Source of the DNA: Dioszegia crocea
Lineage: Eukaryota; Basidiomycota; Tremellomycetes; Tremellales; Bulleribasidiaceae
NCBI GenBank assembly: GCA_001600615.1
Contig: BCKK01000001.1
Location: 721,082 to 785,081, forward strand
Direction: 5' to 3'
DNA: 64,000 nt
Every line of letters begins with the position of its first letter. Position 1 is the first letter of the stretch. Positions 26,601-37,968 of the stretch are shown piece after piece. The notes under the pieces were generated by a model, which saw only the letters and a program-made list of their open reading frames with translations, ran no database searches and was not told the origin of the DNA. The translations under genes were made by a program, and so were the position numbers.

Positions 26601-26711
26601 TCAGGCTCTAAATCATCCATATATTGTAAGCAGACCACATTCTACCACCAGCAGTATGGCCAGGGCGCTAATGTCAACTAGCGTGCTCCCATACCCGGCC
26701 CAGAATCATGA
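23640..26711 (+). CDS. LAMMER (CLK-type) dual-specificity protein kinase
   Basis: CLK/LAMMER kinase; relatives (Kns1, Lkh1, CLK) phosphorylate SR splicing factors and control stress responses. The first exon encodes about 495 residues of Ser/Pro/His-rich disordered sequence with basic clusters ([13 protein letters not shown]) that look like nuclear signals. The kinase domain begins at [32 protein letters not shown] holds the ATP-binding Lys. Then come the LAMMER-type catalytic loop [36 protein letters not shown] and the signature [11 protein letters not shown], where the last residues of EHLAMMER have diverged. A small intron at about 26314 restores [11 protein letters not shown]. The C terminus is [20 protein letters not shown], then HPYI joined over the last intron to a short tail ending at 26711. 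The first of two adjacent start-like codons (TTG at 23637) was passed over for ATG 23640. Confidence 0.92.
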
Positions 26712-27594
26712 AATCCCTGAATCACGAACTCATCGACTAGAGAGAGAAAGCGGAGTCATGCTCGGCGCGACTTGTCTAAGACATCGGGCACACCTACCAA
26801 CCTCCCCTGTAGTCATGTCATCTATGTAACGAAATGTGTTGCGGCAACAAGGGGCATCGGGCCTAGACGCGTCTTGAGATCTTGAGATCCCATCGCCCCT
26901 TCTTGTCGGCTTGACAGGAACTTGGGCTCTTTCACACACCTAAAACTAGTGACTTGGGTCTGTGCTGTGGGAGGTATCAGTGCGGTGTGTGGGTTACCCC
27001 TTGACACACCCTTGTTTCAGGTGTTATTCAGGTCCCATCACAGATCACAGATCCCTCAGGCCATTCCACCACACGTGCATGCGACAATGCATGTAACTCA
27101 ACGTGTAGACCTTGGTTGCAGTCTGCTGAGGAGGCAGAGCTTGCCTTTGCATGATAGACCCGCATATATCGTTGGCAGAGAATGAGAGTACCAAGAGGCA
27201 GATGCCGAAACGCAGCTAAATATAACACCCATAGAATCTGGAACTCCCCGTTGTATCATTCCCTTGTCAAATTACATCCTGCCTTTCGATCCTGTTTAAT
27301 CGCCTCTCATTCATCCTTTGTGTATATAGTGAGATCTCATCATCAGCACGTTCGACGCTAGGACCCTCGAAATTTTACTCAACACCCTGGCGCGATCAGA
27401 TACACCAGCGCGAACGTTTTGCTCGCCGCCAAGGTAAAATTCTGGTATATCACCCTGCCTGGCCTCGCCCTTGCTTGCCGCTCGTCATGCTGCGTATCGG
27501 ACAAGTCAACATCTTCCAATAACATCGATCCTTTTCTGGCCATTGACCCTGCTGTTCCACTCGACTTTTCACCTACCCCTACTCGCCGCCCAAA
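26712..27594. other. intergenic, promoter of TRK transporter
   Basis: About 880 nt, the longest gap in the left half. It contains a small direct repeat (TCTTGAGA twice, near 26874-26890) and AT-rich TATA-like elements (AATATAAC near 27219 and TGTATATAG near 27320). No gene supported; open frames of 60-87 codons overlap on both strands without domains. Confidence 0.45.
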
Positions 27595-30500
27595 ATGTTT
27601 GACCGGGCAGGGACACTGCGATCTCTACCCTCCCATCTTCGCCTCCCTTCCAGAGCGTCCAAGCTCTATACCTTTGGCATGAACAACCTCAACTTCTATC
27701 GTATACATTTACTATGCTTCACCTTCGTGCGTGTTCTTCCCCGACGATTCTGAGGGGTTGTTTAGCTGACTCGGCGTTCAGGTACCCCTCATCATGTCTG
27801 GGATCATGTATGGTATCTCGACAAACTATCAAATCCGATACATAGACTGCCTGTTCAACTGCATGTCCGCCATGACCGTCACCGGTCTGGCGACGGTCAA
27901 TCTCAGTACAATGTCGGTGATGCAGCAAGTCTTGCTCTTCATACAGATGACCATTGGGTCTTTGGTACGTCTCTCCTGGCTTAAAGGCTGGAAATGGGTA
28001 TGGCTAACAGATGCAGACATTCGTATCTATCCTTATGATCCTCGTCCGGCTTCACTTCTTCCGACAGCGATTCAAGAACATTATCCAAGAACAGCGGCGG
28101 CTGGACTACGAGCGTGAAAAGAATGAGAAGAACTTTAGTCTTTCCCGAACCATATCTCGAGTCAATCCGGTTCAGGGCGTGAAGAATGTCAAGCGAAGGT
28201 TGAGTATGAGTTTAGGCGGCGCATCAAAGGTGAGACATGCTTCCCTGGTTCTGGCACATCGACGAAAGCTGACGGAGAAAAGGACAGATCAGACTCCAAT
28301 AACCGGGGCGAGAATGGCAAAGCGACTCCCACCGACGCTGTTGACGGCTCTTCCACACCTCCCTCGTCATTCGAAATGAAACCGGTGCATCCTGTGGAAC
28401 AGCGTGAGCGCCCCATGCCACCTCGTACCGACTCTTCCGCCAAGCATCCCAAGAAGCGGACTGTCAAGATCAACAAGGACATGATTAAGCGTGTGGAAGG
28501 CGGTGGTGTGGGGATGGTGAATCCTATGGGGTGGTATGAGAATAGTCCTGGCCATACACCTGGGCACGCTACTCCCTCGGGGGGTATCAGTCCAGGTCAT
28601 GGGCACATCCAGTTGCCCGAGGTGGATGTGGCGGAGGTAGAGAGGGAGCGGGCAAATCGGCTTGACCAAGGCGGCGATGTTCCGGCCGAGGTGGTGAGGC
28701 AAAGCGCACTGGGGTTCCTCGACGCCCGAGCCGATGGAGAGGAGGCTCCTGCCCCACCAACAACCCGCTTCGTCACGGCCTCGCCGGACCTCATGACTGA
28801 TCCCGACCGCTCGGATTCCATGCCATTCAAAACTCCTTACGCTGGTCGGGCCGTCGACGAGGATACCTTCCCTCGAGCCAAGACGATCGTCTTTGAGGAC
28901 GAGGACGATGGGCTCGACCATGATAGGATGGGCCAGTACGGTGGACCATCCCGGGGCTACACTACAGCTCGTGATGGTGCGGGGTTCCTGCCTCGAACAG
29001 CTACCGGCCGATCTACCAACCCAAACTTCCCCCGAACTGGAACTACCGCATCAGGTTTCCCACGCACCTACTCCCTCCGCCCTTCCGTCACCCGCGCTAA
29101 ACAAGAATCCAAGCTATCTGGCTTTGGTGGATTCCCTACACCGCTCGAAATTGGAAAGCGTGTTTTTGAAAAGGCTTTCCCGGAGCGGGCAAAGACTCTG
29201 AAAAACACCATGACGATGCCGCGAACAAATACCATCGGAAGAAGAGGAACGATCGTTCCGGATTTAGAAACGGAACCAGAGAAGGAGGTGGCGTATATCT
29301 CATTTGCGGCTGTTGTTGGGCGAAACTCGAGATTCGAAGGTTTGACAGAGGATCAGATGGAGGAATTAGGTGGAGTGGAGTACAGGGCGTTGCGGGTGTT
29401 GCTTTGGATTGTCATTGGAGTGAGTGCTCCAATCACCGGGACTTCGTTCAAACTGCTGATTGAAACAGTACTTCCTCTTTGTTCAACTCGCATCCTTCAT
29501 CATCCTTACACCTTACATCATGGCCGGAGGCCGATACGAATATGTCTTTGACGCTCAACCGCAAGAAGTAGCCACGCCTTGGTTCACGCTCTTCCAGGCA
29601 ATCTCGGCGTTCAGTAACACCGGGATGAGTCTGGCGGATCAGAGTATGATACCCTTTCAGGAGGCGTACTTGATGGTGGCCTGTGAGTCTTGGTACCGCT
29701 TGTTTCTGTTCGCAGGTACTGACTGGCAAAGTGGTCGTCATCCTCATCTTTGCTGGGAATACTGCCTACGTGAGTGTATCTGACAGCCATCAAATTTGGT
29801 TCCAAGCTGACACAAATAGCCTGTCTTGTATGTCTAAGCACCGCGATAGTCCTGGCCCGGGCGATAGCTGATAGAACAGCCTCCGCTTAACCGTATGGAC
29901 GATATACAAGATGGTTCCCAAGACATCTCGAGTGCGGGAATCGCTCAAGTTCCTGCTGGATCATCCTCGTCGATGCTTCGTCTACCTCTTCCCAGCAACG
30001 CAGACTTGGGTACTTGCTATCGTCATGTTCAGCTTGTAGTAAGTCGCCGGTCTGTGCGATGATCTCAAGCTGACCAAGAAGCTTCGTCGATTTCATCTGC
30101 TTCCTAGTATTGGACATTGGCACTGAGTAAGTCTGATTACCGTAAAAGGTCATTCGTCGCTGACATGCTAAGGGAGATTCAGAGAATCCCAGTTGGTACA
30201 CGGATCAGCGCCGCCTTCCTTCAGTCCGCCGCTGTCCGAGCTGCTGGGTTCGCGATTGTACCTCTGGCTGCTTTGGCGCCAGCTGTAAAGTGAGTATTGT
30301 CGACGCAAACCCCAAGGTTCCAGCTGATCGCTCAGGGTGCTATACGTGATCATGATGTACATCTCGGTCTACCCTATCGCCCTGTCCGTCCGTGCTACCA
30401 ACGTATATGAAGAAAAGAGTCTGGGTCTTTTCGAGGAAGATGCGGAGAATGAAGAGGACGATACGGTGTATGGAGAGAAGGGAGCGCAGGCAGTCGCGAA

Positions 30501-31572
30501 ATATGTTGGATGGCAGTGAGTCTCCATCTGATATTGTTTGCGTATAATTTTGACCATTAAAGCGCACGACGTCAATTGGCATTCGATATCTGGTGGCTTG
30601 GATTTGCTCTCTGGTTGATTTGCATCATTGAGGTACGTTTGCGGTAGTGATAGATGGCTTGAGCTGCCGAGCTGACGAGACCAGCGAGGAAATATTGTTG
30701 ACAACACGAATGCGACCTGGTTCAACATCTTCAACATCATCTTTGAGATTGTCAGCGCGTACGGTACCGTCGGTTTGAGTCTTGGTGTGCCATATGACAA
30801 CTTCTCGTGAGTTGCTCCCGTGTCGGGCAGTACAAGCAACTCCAGGGCTGACGATACCCAGATTCGTCGGTTCCTGGTCAGTACTCGGTAAACTGGTCAT
30901 CATCCTGGTCATGCTTCGAGGTAGACATCGTGGTCTACCCGTCGCAATAGATCGGGCCGTCATGCGTGAGTCGCCTCCTTACGACTAGGTTTACCTTGGC
31001 TGATTCATTTAGTGCCCAAGGACTTCACAATCGAGGAAGAAGAAGCCTTTGAAGAAGAACGCTCTCGTCGTCAATCCCGTCGAGCCTCTTCACTCCTCGC
31101 AGAAGGTTTCTTACCCGATACATTCCGTCAAGACTCCACCGGCGGTCTATCATCCCGTCCCTCCCACTCGCCTCGGCAATCCGTAGGCCAACTTGCATCC
31201 CCTCAGCGTCGCAGCTCCTCTATCGACCGCTCGGGCCTAAATCTCCAACCTCCCCCTTCTGGATCAAAGCGACGGACATCATCTCCTGGACCAGGCATGT
31301 CTGCGCCTTCCCCCACTCCCTTCCACCGTCGGACTGGCTCCATGTCCCAGGCTCAGCCAAACACACCCACCAGTCTCAGTTTCAATCTCCCTACTCCGCA
31401 AGAAAGAGGGCGCAGTCCCGTCCAGGCGCTCAGGGCCAGTCCGGGGGCTGGAGCAGGCGTCAGCTCAGGCGGCGGCTCGGGGACATTATCGTCAGGCCAA
31501 CTCAGCCCTGTCAAGGAGAGCGGACTGAGCAGGGAGCCGACCATGGTCAGTCGGGAGCCTGGACGTGCGTAG
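27595..31572 (+). CDS. TRK1: Trk-type potassium transporter
   Basis: High-affinity K+ uptake transporter of the plasma membrane. Translation from ATG 27595 starts with a short cytosolic lead (MFDRAGTLRSLPSHLRLPSR) and a first membrane helix. All four pore loops of the Trk/Ktr/HKT fold are visible: P1 CMSAMTVTGLATVN, P2 ISAFSNTGMSLADQ, P3 QSAAVRAAGFAIVPL and P4 EIVSAYGTVGLSLGVP, each with the selectivity-filter Gly. Between the first and second M1-P-M2 units is the large hydrophilic loop typical of fungal Trk proteins (about 28.1-29.3 kb, Pro/Ser/Arg-rich). The C-terminal cytosolic tail (31.0-31.57 kb) starts PKDFTIEEEEAFEEERSRR and is Ser/Pro-rich, with many likely phosphosites. Exons are small in the membrane part and long in the loop and tail. 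One such gene is seen in the window, and it has no linked regulator. Confidence 0.94.
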
Positions 31573-32404
31573 GGGGTTAAGAGACCGCGAGGGGTCAAGC
31601 AGTGCGCAGCATACTTGTCGGATCAACCGTTGTATATATCTCATTAAATCATTTGCATCTGTCTGCATGTTGCGACCCACTGCGGCTGTAGCTTGGGACT
31701 GCAGAGTCTCTTCCCCCCGCTGACAACAGCGGCAGAAGCACGCGTTTGTTCTCGGTTAACTCGCTTAAACCTCTGCCTCCACTCTCGTGAATTGCCTTTT
31801 GGGGCAATTTGAGCTGTTTACGTACTGGGAAGTCACCCTGAGGAACGCGATAAACAACCTGCGTGCCAAATGTCTCATCGATAGGGGATCTTGGTGCGTA
31901 CTCCATTCACCACGTCACAGCACGTCACGCTTTTACAGTTATTCCCAGTGGCCCACCGATCTTTATTGCTGTTTGTGGACACGGCGACTGCTTACAGTCT
32001 CCTTACTTACCTTGACTTTCACACGTACGATTGTTTACTTCGAACTTTCACGCGCGAGACCCCAGCGGCCTCCAGCGGCCCGGCCCCGATTAGCTCCGGA
32101 ACACATAGATCGTCTGCGATCGAGACTATGATTGTGCGAGTTTGGTGTTTACCGAGGGCTCAATGTCGTCACATGTATCGTCGGATGGTCTCAAACGTTG
32201 TTGACACTGTTTGGAAAGGTGGAGGTTTTGGTTTGTTTACTGATCGAGCCCGGGGCCGGTCGGGGTCCCGACTGACTATATATGCTGGCCTGCCCGCCCC
32301 CTTCTCTCTTTCCATCTTCCACTTTACAACTTTCCACACCACACCAACCCAACTTTGAAACCAACCCCCCACGGTACACCACCACCCACACTCTTTTATC
32401 CACA
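31573..32404. other. intergenic, promoter of ferritin-like gene 1
   Basis: About 830 nt. A clear TATATAT element at 32277-32283 lies 122 nt before the start codon of the downstream gene, followed by a C-rich leader. A GC-rich short repeat (CCAGCGGCC twice) is near 32063-32080. No additional gene supported. Confidence 0.55.
32277..32283 (+). promoter_or_regulatory. TATA box of ferritin-like gene 1
   Basis: TATATAT, 122 nt upstream of the ATG and followed by a pyrimidine-rich leader. The inverted paralog has a matching TATATA at 56883-56888 at a longer distance. This suggests a strong, inducible promoter, which fits the heavily C-biased codon use of the gene. Confidence 0.55.
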
Positions 32405-33444
32405 ATGAAGCTCCTCGCCCTCGCCTCCCTCGTTGCCGCCTGCGCCTCCGTTGCCAGCCCCGTCCTATCCAACCCCTTCAAGCGCCAGGCTGCTGCCGTC
32501 ACCGACCTCCAGGTCTTGCAGTACGCCCTCACCCTCGAGCACCTCGAGGCTGCCTACTACAAGCAGGCCCTCGACAAGTTCTCCGCCGCCGACTTCCAGA
32601 AGGCTGGCTTCCCCGACTGGGTCCGCGGCCGTGTCCAGCAGATCTCCCAGCACGAGTCTTCGCACGTTAAGATCCTTAGCGCTGCCCTCGGTAACCAGAC
32701 CGTGCCTGCTTGCGCGTACGCCTTCCCCCTCACCGACGTGAAGACCTTCATCAGCTTCTCGTCCTTCCTCGAGAACATCGGTGTCTCTGCCTACACCGGG
32801 GCCAACCAGTACATCTCGGACCCCCTCTACGCCACCGTCGCTGGCTCCATCCTCGCTGTCGAGGCCCGTCACCAGGGCTTCTTCAACGGTCCCGTTCTTT
32901 CCACCAACGACTGGACGTAAGTTTGTCCTCCACTGTCTTTCTTGACCATCGCTAACTTTTTCAGTGGACCCTACGACACCCCCCTCAACCTTGACATGGT
33001 CTACACCCTTGCCGCCCAGCTCATCACTTCGTGCCCTGCTGGCCCCGCTCTCCCCGTTAAGGCTTCCAGCCCCCTTGCCTTCGCCTCCGGCCTCCCCGTC
33101 GGTGCCGGTGTCGCTGGCCAGCCCATCGCGCTCTCGTACGCCAAGTCCTCCTCCTCTGTCCCCGGCCCCGTCAACGCCGTCCTCTACAACGGCCTCGGCG
33201 CTACCTTCCTCCCCTACACCGACGGCAAGGTCACCCTCCCCGCTACCGCTCAGGGCTTCTCCTACATCATCTTGACCAACGCTGCCGACGCCGCTTCCGT
33301 CACCAGTAAGTCTAGCTCTTCTCTCCTTGAATAACCACAGCTAACTTTACAGCCGCCAACACCGTTGCTGGCCCTGCCGTCGTGACCACCCCCTTCGACG
33401 CCTTCCAGTCCAACCCCGGCTACCTCAACCCCTTCGGCGCATAA
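32405..33444 (+). CDS. secreted ferritin-like domain protein (Rds1-like), copy 1
   Basis: Protein of the fungal ferritin-like family that includes the stress-response protein Rds1; biochemical role unknown. Three exons (32405-32916, 32965-33305, 33353-33444) give 314 aa. A signal peptide is clear (MKLLALASLVAACASVASP) and is followed by a KR dibasic site (NPFKRQ) that looks like a propeptide cleavage point. The helical-bundle residues are visible: LEHLEAAYYKQALDKF, QQISQHESSHVKIL and ILAVEARHQGFF carry the Glu and His residues of a di-metal ferritin-like site. The C-terminal half is a Ser/Ala/Pro-rich beta domain ending NPFGA. Codons are strongly C-ending, unlike the neighbours, which indicates high expression. 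A close copy in the opposite orientation lies at 55.6-56.7 kb. Confidence 0.88.
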
Positions 33445-33830
33445 AGGCTTCCACTAGGGCTTATAGCTTCAACTATCTAGTATCTAATCCGGACATTCTA
33501 TTCTACTCTACTCGGGACATTTGTGTTTAGGTTTATATCTGGTCACGGTGTCCATATTCGGGTCATGTCATCCTTATTCTCCCCGCTGTGCCCTTGGCTA
33601 CTTCAATGCTTGTCCATCTCCACAGATCTCCACTGTCCACACTGACGTGTTTGTGGCAATTTGAGCATGTTTGAGATAAGGTTTATCTTAGCGCGTTGCG
33701 TCAGGCACGGTCCAACAAAGATGCCTGCCATCCTTTCGCTTCTCTTTCATGCTCCTTGTCCTTCGCAACAAGCACTCCATATCGCCTTGCTTTCTTCTGT
33801 GTCCCCTCTCCGGTCCGCCACTAGTGCATA
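33445..33830. other. intergenic, ferritin-like 1 to phosducin-like
   Basis: About 385 nt, holding the 3' region of the ferritin-like gene (AT-rich TCTACT repeats near 33500) and the promoter of the next gene. Nothing else seen. Confidence 0.5.
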
Positions 33831-34991
33831 ATGAATCCCGACGCGATAGAAGCTGCCCTTCTGTCTGGGAAACCTCTTCAACCTCCATCGTCCGCCCCAG
33901 ACCGTCAGCATACCGAGCACGACACTCTAGCAGGCGATGATGAAGAGGCGGATGATGATGATGAATCATCTACGGACTCTCACTCTTATCCTCGCCGTTC
34001 GACTCAGCTGTCCCAGGCGCCAGGCCCCGACCCGCAAGCCCAGCCATTTGCGAATGCCCAAGGGCGGCAAACGGGGGTCAAAGGAGTGTTGGATGATCGT
34101 CGAGCTTCAGCACTGGCGAGCCAGCGATCTCAGACGGAGGCTAGAGCTGCAGTAGGGGCTGAACAAGCGGCAAGAGCTATGGTGGGGATGACAATCCATG
34201 AGGAGGATGCTTATAGGCGGAAGCAGGAGAATGGGGAGAGAGAGAGTAAAGAAGATGGGGAGGCCAGAGCACGGTGGCGTCGAGCCAGGAGACATGAGCT
34301 TGAGCTGGAGAAGGAGAGGGAGAGGGCACAGGAGGGTATGAAGCGTGGCGGGCTGCGGGAAGTCGGCAAGGAGGGGTTCCTCGGTGCGGTGGAAAGGAGG
34401 GGGTTTGTTGTTGTTCTCATATACGAGCCAGTGAGTTGGATTGGTCTTCTGATGTTCGGCGGGCTGTCTATGTGGTATACGTGCGCAGCTGATGTATACA
34501 GGATATCCCTCGTTGTCAGACACTCCTCACTTCGCTCCTTGCGCTATCCCTGACCCATCCCGTGCCTCCCTCTACGGCTACAGGCCTCTCCACACCCCTT
34601 ACACTCTTCCGCGCCCGCGCAACGGCGCTCCGCTTCTCCCTACTTCCAGCAGGGTCAGGTACAGGATCTGGCGCGACGACGCTGAATGACGATGAAGATG
34701 AGGATGGGTCAGAAGGGGAGGAGGGCGACGCAGAACCGAGAGGCAGGCCAGATCCGGATGTCTTACCGACCATGCTGGTCTATAAGGATGGAGAGTTGGT
34801 GAAGAACTGGGTGAGAGTCGATTGGGAGATTGGAGATGGGGATATCGAGGGTTTGTTGAGGCGGTAAGTCCTGTTTTACGATTTTGAGTTGGAGTGAAGG
34901 GAGTGACTGACGATGCAGAGAGGGGATCATTAGTAAGGTCCAGAGTGTGAATCGAGGGGGACAAGAGGAGGAAGAAGGAGATGATGAGTGA
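33831..34991 (+). CDS. phosducin-like protein (thioredoxin-fold)
   Basis: Member of the phosducin-like family; Plp1/Plp2-type proteins assist the CCT chaperonin in folding actin, tubulin and G-beta subunits. Three exons: 33831-34430, 34502-34864 and about 34919-34991. The N terminus is acidic and disordered, then comes a long charged helix (RARWRRARRHELELEKERER). The thioredoxin-like domain reads GLREVGKEGFLGAVERRGFV, then VVVLIYEPDIPRCQTLLTSL and, after an acidic insertion (about 30 residues, DDEDEDGSEGEEGDAE), VLPTMLVYKDGELVKNWVRV. These match the LREI..EF, HLYE..VPGCEALN-like and LPALLVYKGGEL blocks of the family. No CXXC site is present, as expected for phosducins. The acidic insertion inside the domain is unusual. 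Ends with an acidic tail. Confidence 0.8.
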
Positions 34992-35198
34992 ATCGCCCTA
35001 GCCCAGGCTCGAGAGGACTTATAGGGTGCGGTATCCGGTCAATTGGGGTCCAGGGTATAATTGTGCATAATGTTCTGTTAGTTTGGGATCAATCGTTAGT
35101 CGTAATCTAGCCACTCAAAGCTGTGTGTATTCTGGTATATGCATCCGGTCAGGCATTCGCTATCCTCGAACATCATCCTCAATCCCTCGCAATCCCAT

Positions 35199-35952
35199 CT
35201 ACTCCTTTCGTACACCAAGCTCCCGTGCTTGAGGAGACCACTGTTGCTGTCAGTTGATGGAATTTGACCCCTACATAACGTAGGGGATATAGAGTGATAT
35301 GGAATATAGCAACGTACAGCTTGTGAAGGGATAGCTTTCGTTGGTGCTCTGTGCCGGTTCTGCTATCATCAGCACGGGTGCACGAGAGGGCACATCTCAC
35401 AGCCACAACATCGTACTCCGTGTTACTCTCTTGGGACCTTGACTCACCTCATTTCGTGCGCTTATCCGCCATACACCCCATGTAGCCAATCCAATCCCAA
35501 CGAGCGCGACCGCTGTGTTTGTCCCCCAGTTCTTGGGCCGTGTCCACCATCCGCCTATTTGCAGCAAGATGAGAAGAGAGGCGGTGAGATAGAAAGGCAC
35601 CATATGAAGGTGAAGGTGTCATCAGAAAATGGCGGAACGTAATTGAGGGAGAGGGTAGGAAAGCGGTCGGGAAGAATCTTGCGTCAGCTTTGTCCATTTC
35701 ACCCGTGAATGAATGTGTCCAAGAAACAGCACATACCTGATGGTGACCAGACTTCTTTTGGGTAAGGGTAGTGTGCCTGTCAGTGTCAGATATATGCGCT
35801 GATTGAGTATTCGACTCTGTCAGAAGTTGGGCGAATGCGGATTGGTATGTAAATGAAACCGTGGCTGTGTGACTTACTCCGGCGCCCTAAGAGAGTCAGC
35901 GGGTATCAAAAGATGCGGATCCTGCTTGCGCATCTGGATATGAGCTTACCAT
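35199..35952 (-). CDS. small single-pass membrane protein, conserved-looking, unknown function
   Basis: I do not recognise the family by name. Reading from ATG 35952, the first exon is the ATG alone (donor GTAAGC). Small exons then give GAGAHYPYPKEVWSPSGGWW, followed by TRPKNWGTNTAVALVGIGL, then ATWGVWRISARNEQNRHRAP and TKAIPSQAWSPQARELG, ending at TAG 35199-35201; about 81 aa in total. One membrane helix (AVALVGIGLATWGVW) is flanked by a Trp/Pro-rich N side and a basic C side. The composition and size resemble small subunits of inner-mitochondrial-membrane complexes. It is divergent from cytochrome c with 325 nt between the starts, which would fit a shared respiratory promoter. The gene is more intron than exon; one intron is about 180 nt. 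Reality of the gene: moderate; mitochondrial role: inference. Confidence 0.6.
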
Positions 35953-36277
35953 TGTGTCTTTACTAAAGGCGAGAAGAAGCTGTAAGGGTGGGCAATTGAC
36001 AGTGTCGCATACAGCATGGCCGGCTGTCTTTGCTATACGATGCGGCGATGTCCGCTGTCTCATACGTAATGCAGCTTTGTAGAGGGACTGATTAAGATCT
36101 TTCTTTTGTGTGTGATTTGATTGGGCGGGTCAAGTCGGAGTTGCTCGGAACGGAGACGAGGACAGCTCCAAAAGTTGGTCCGCCGACATCATCGTCAACA
36201 ATTTCGCTCATCATTCCATTCATCCACCTTGCTTATAACCTTTAACCCACCTTTAAACCACTCCACATCCTATCAAA
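35953..36277. promoter_or_regulatory. bidirectional promoter, small membrane protein / cytochrome c
   Basis: 325 nt between divergent start codons. It contains an inverted CCAAT box (ATTGG at 36120-36124, in the context TTGATTGGGCGGG). In fungi CCAAT is bound by the HAP complex, which controls respiratory genes including cytochrome c. TTAAACC and TATAACC elements lie near 36230-36260, close to the cytochrome c start. Confidence 0.45.
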
Positions 36278-37282
36278 ATGGCCGGTGACAAGTTCTCTCC
36301 TGGTTAGTCTTTCTCTCTTAGCGATTGGTGCGAGTCCGAGCCTGTACCGGCTCGCCGCCCGATCTCGACTTTTTTTTCCTCGCTACAAGGTGGCAAGTGC
36401 TGATCAGAATAGGTGATGCCGGAAAGGGTGCGGGTATCTTCAAGGTGAATATCAGGTCATTTCTCTGTGGGCGACAAGGGCGCAGCGTGTCTAGTACAGG
36501 AAGGCGATCGATGCCTGCCTGAACTTGGCCGATCGTTCTCCGATCTCGACTTGTGTCTTTGTCCCAGAGGCATCGCCCCGATTGACTCTCTGGAAGCGTT
36601 GCTGACTCTCTAGACCCGATGCGCTCAGTGCCACACCCTCGGTAAGGGTGAGCCCAACAAGGTCGGGCCCAACTTGCACGGTCTCTTCGGCCGTCAGTCC
36701 GGTCAGGTCGAGGGTTTCTCATACACCGCCGCCAACGTGAACAAGGGTGTTCACTGGGAGAACGACACCCTGTTTGAGTACCTCGAGAACCCCAAGAAGT
36801 ACATTCCAGGTAAGTTGTGCGGTCGATCTCGGCTGGAAGAGTTGGGTTTGGGGTCCGGACTTTTGGATTCTTTGGGCTCCTGAGGAATCCGAAGAACGAT
36901 GCTTGGGTATGGACGGGCGAGGAGACCTGGGCTTAAGGGGACATGTGTGGAGAAATCAGGAACCGAACCTAGAAGCTGGGGAGGACTGTTCCTTCGATCG
37001 ATTCAGAGGGGATGATTCGACAATATATGGACCTATGTCGCCTACGGACTGGACTTGCTCTGCCCCTCTTTCTACACTTCGCCTGCAGATTGAGCCTCTC
37101 GCAAATCGAAATCCGTGCTGACTTCCAGGTACCAAGATGGCGTTTGCTGGTCTTAAGAAGGCCAAGGACAGGAACGACCTGATCACTTACCTTGCGAACG
37201 AGGTCAGTATCTTTCCACTGCCTGGCGATGCGGTTTATGATCAAAGTTCGACGACACATGCTGATGTCCTCAGACCAAATAG
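36278..37282 (+). CDS. CYC1: cytochrome c
   Basis: Soluble haem protein of the mitochondrial intermembrane space that carries electrons from complex III to complex IV. Five exons (36278-36302, 36413-36444, 36614-36809, 37129-37202, 37274-37282) give 111 aa, the normal size. The haem attachment site is [20 protein letters not shown] (two Cys and the axial His), and the second axial ligand is Met in [14 protein letters not shown]. Other fixed blocks are [16 protein letters not shown] and [14 protein letters not shown]. Introns are long for this genome (110, 169, 319 and 71 nt), and the last exon codes only Thr-Lys-stop. No presequence is present, as usual for cytochrome c. Confidence 0.98.
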
Positions 37283-37968
37283 ATGTCTATAAGACTTGTC
37301 GATAGATGGGGTATGTCAAGCGGGAGTAAGGGGGTGATATACATGTTTCCAGGATGCCAGTATACTTAGGATATGAATCTAGCCTCTCCACTCTTTCCAA
37401 CGATGGTAGTCTTTTCTTTCTACCCCCAATATCATATACCAGACCGCCAGATCAGGCATTCGCTGAACGACGTTCAGCTGGTAATGCATCATGCTGCCAA
37501 GTACTCAGCCTATTGGTAGGCCACGTGGCTCCAGCATTCCGCAGCAGATACCACATCCGTGCGAGCCTTTCAATATGATTACCCGCCAATAAGGCCAACT
37601 TTTTGCCTTCCTCGTCGACGATATACCCCCCTTGCCCAACTACAAACTGGCTCTAGGCTCGCTAGTCCGCAGCTTCTCGACACAAGATCCCAGTGACGGA
37701 ATCTACAGCTGGGCAAAAAACGGCAACGCCGAACGAGCATCTATTGCAAAGAAAACGACTACCTCCAGCCATCTCGGCCGGTGTTTCAAAGGTGCTACCT
37801 ACAGGCCATAGGCAGCCTTGCTGTTCCTCTCTTGCTTCTTTTCAGAGCACTTGGGACACAGTGATCAAATAGAGGCACATGCTGCCCTATCATCGATATA
37901 AGCGGATACCCAGCTAGGCGTTCCCTTTCACCCTATCGCAATCTCCCTACCCATCCCTCTCATTCAAC
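37283..37968. other. intergenic, cytochrome c to glycosyltransferase
   Basis: About 690 nt. No open frame with a domain. The last 60 nt before 37969 are CT-rich (leader-like). Nothing else recognised. Confidence 0.45.

Noticed and set aside
32465..32872. Frames opposite or shifted within the ferritin-like genes (also 56144-56614)
   Set aside because: Produced by strong C-ending codon bias, which leaves other frames open; the signal peptide and metal-site frame is the real one.
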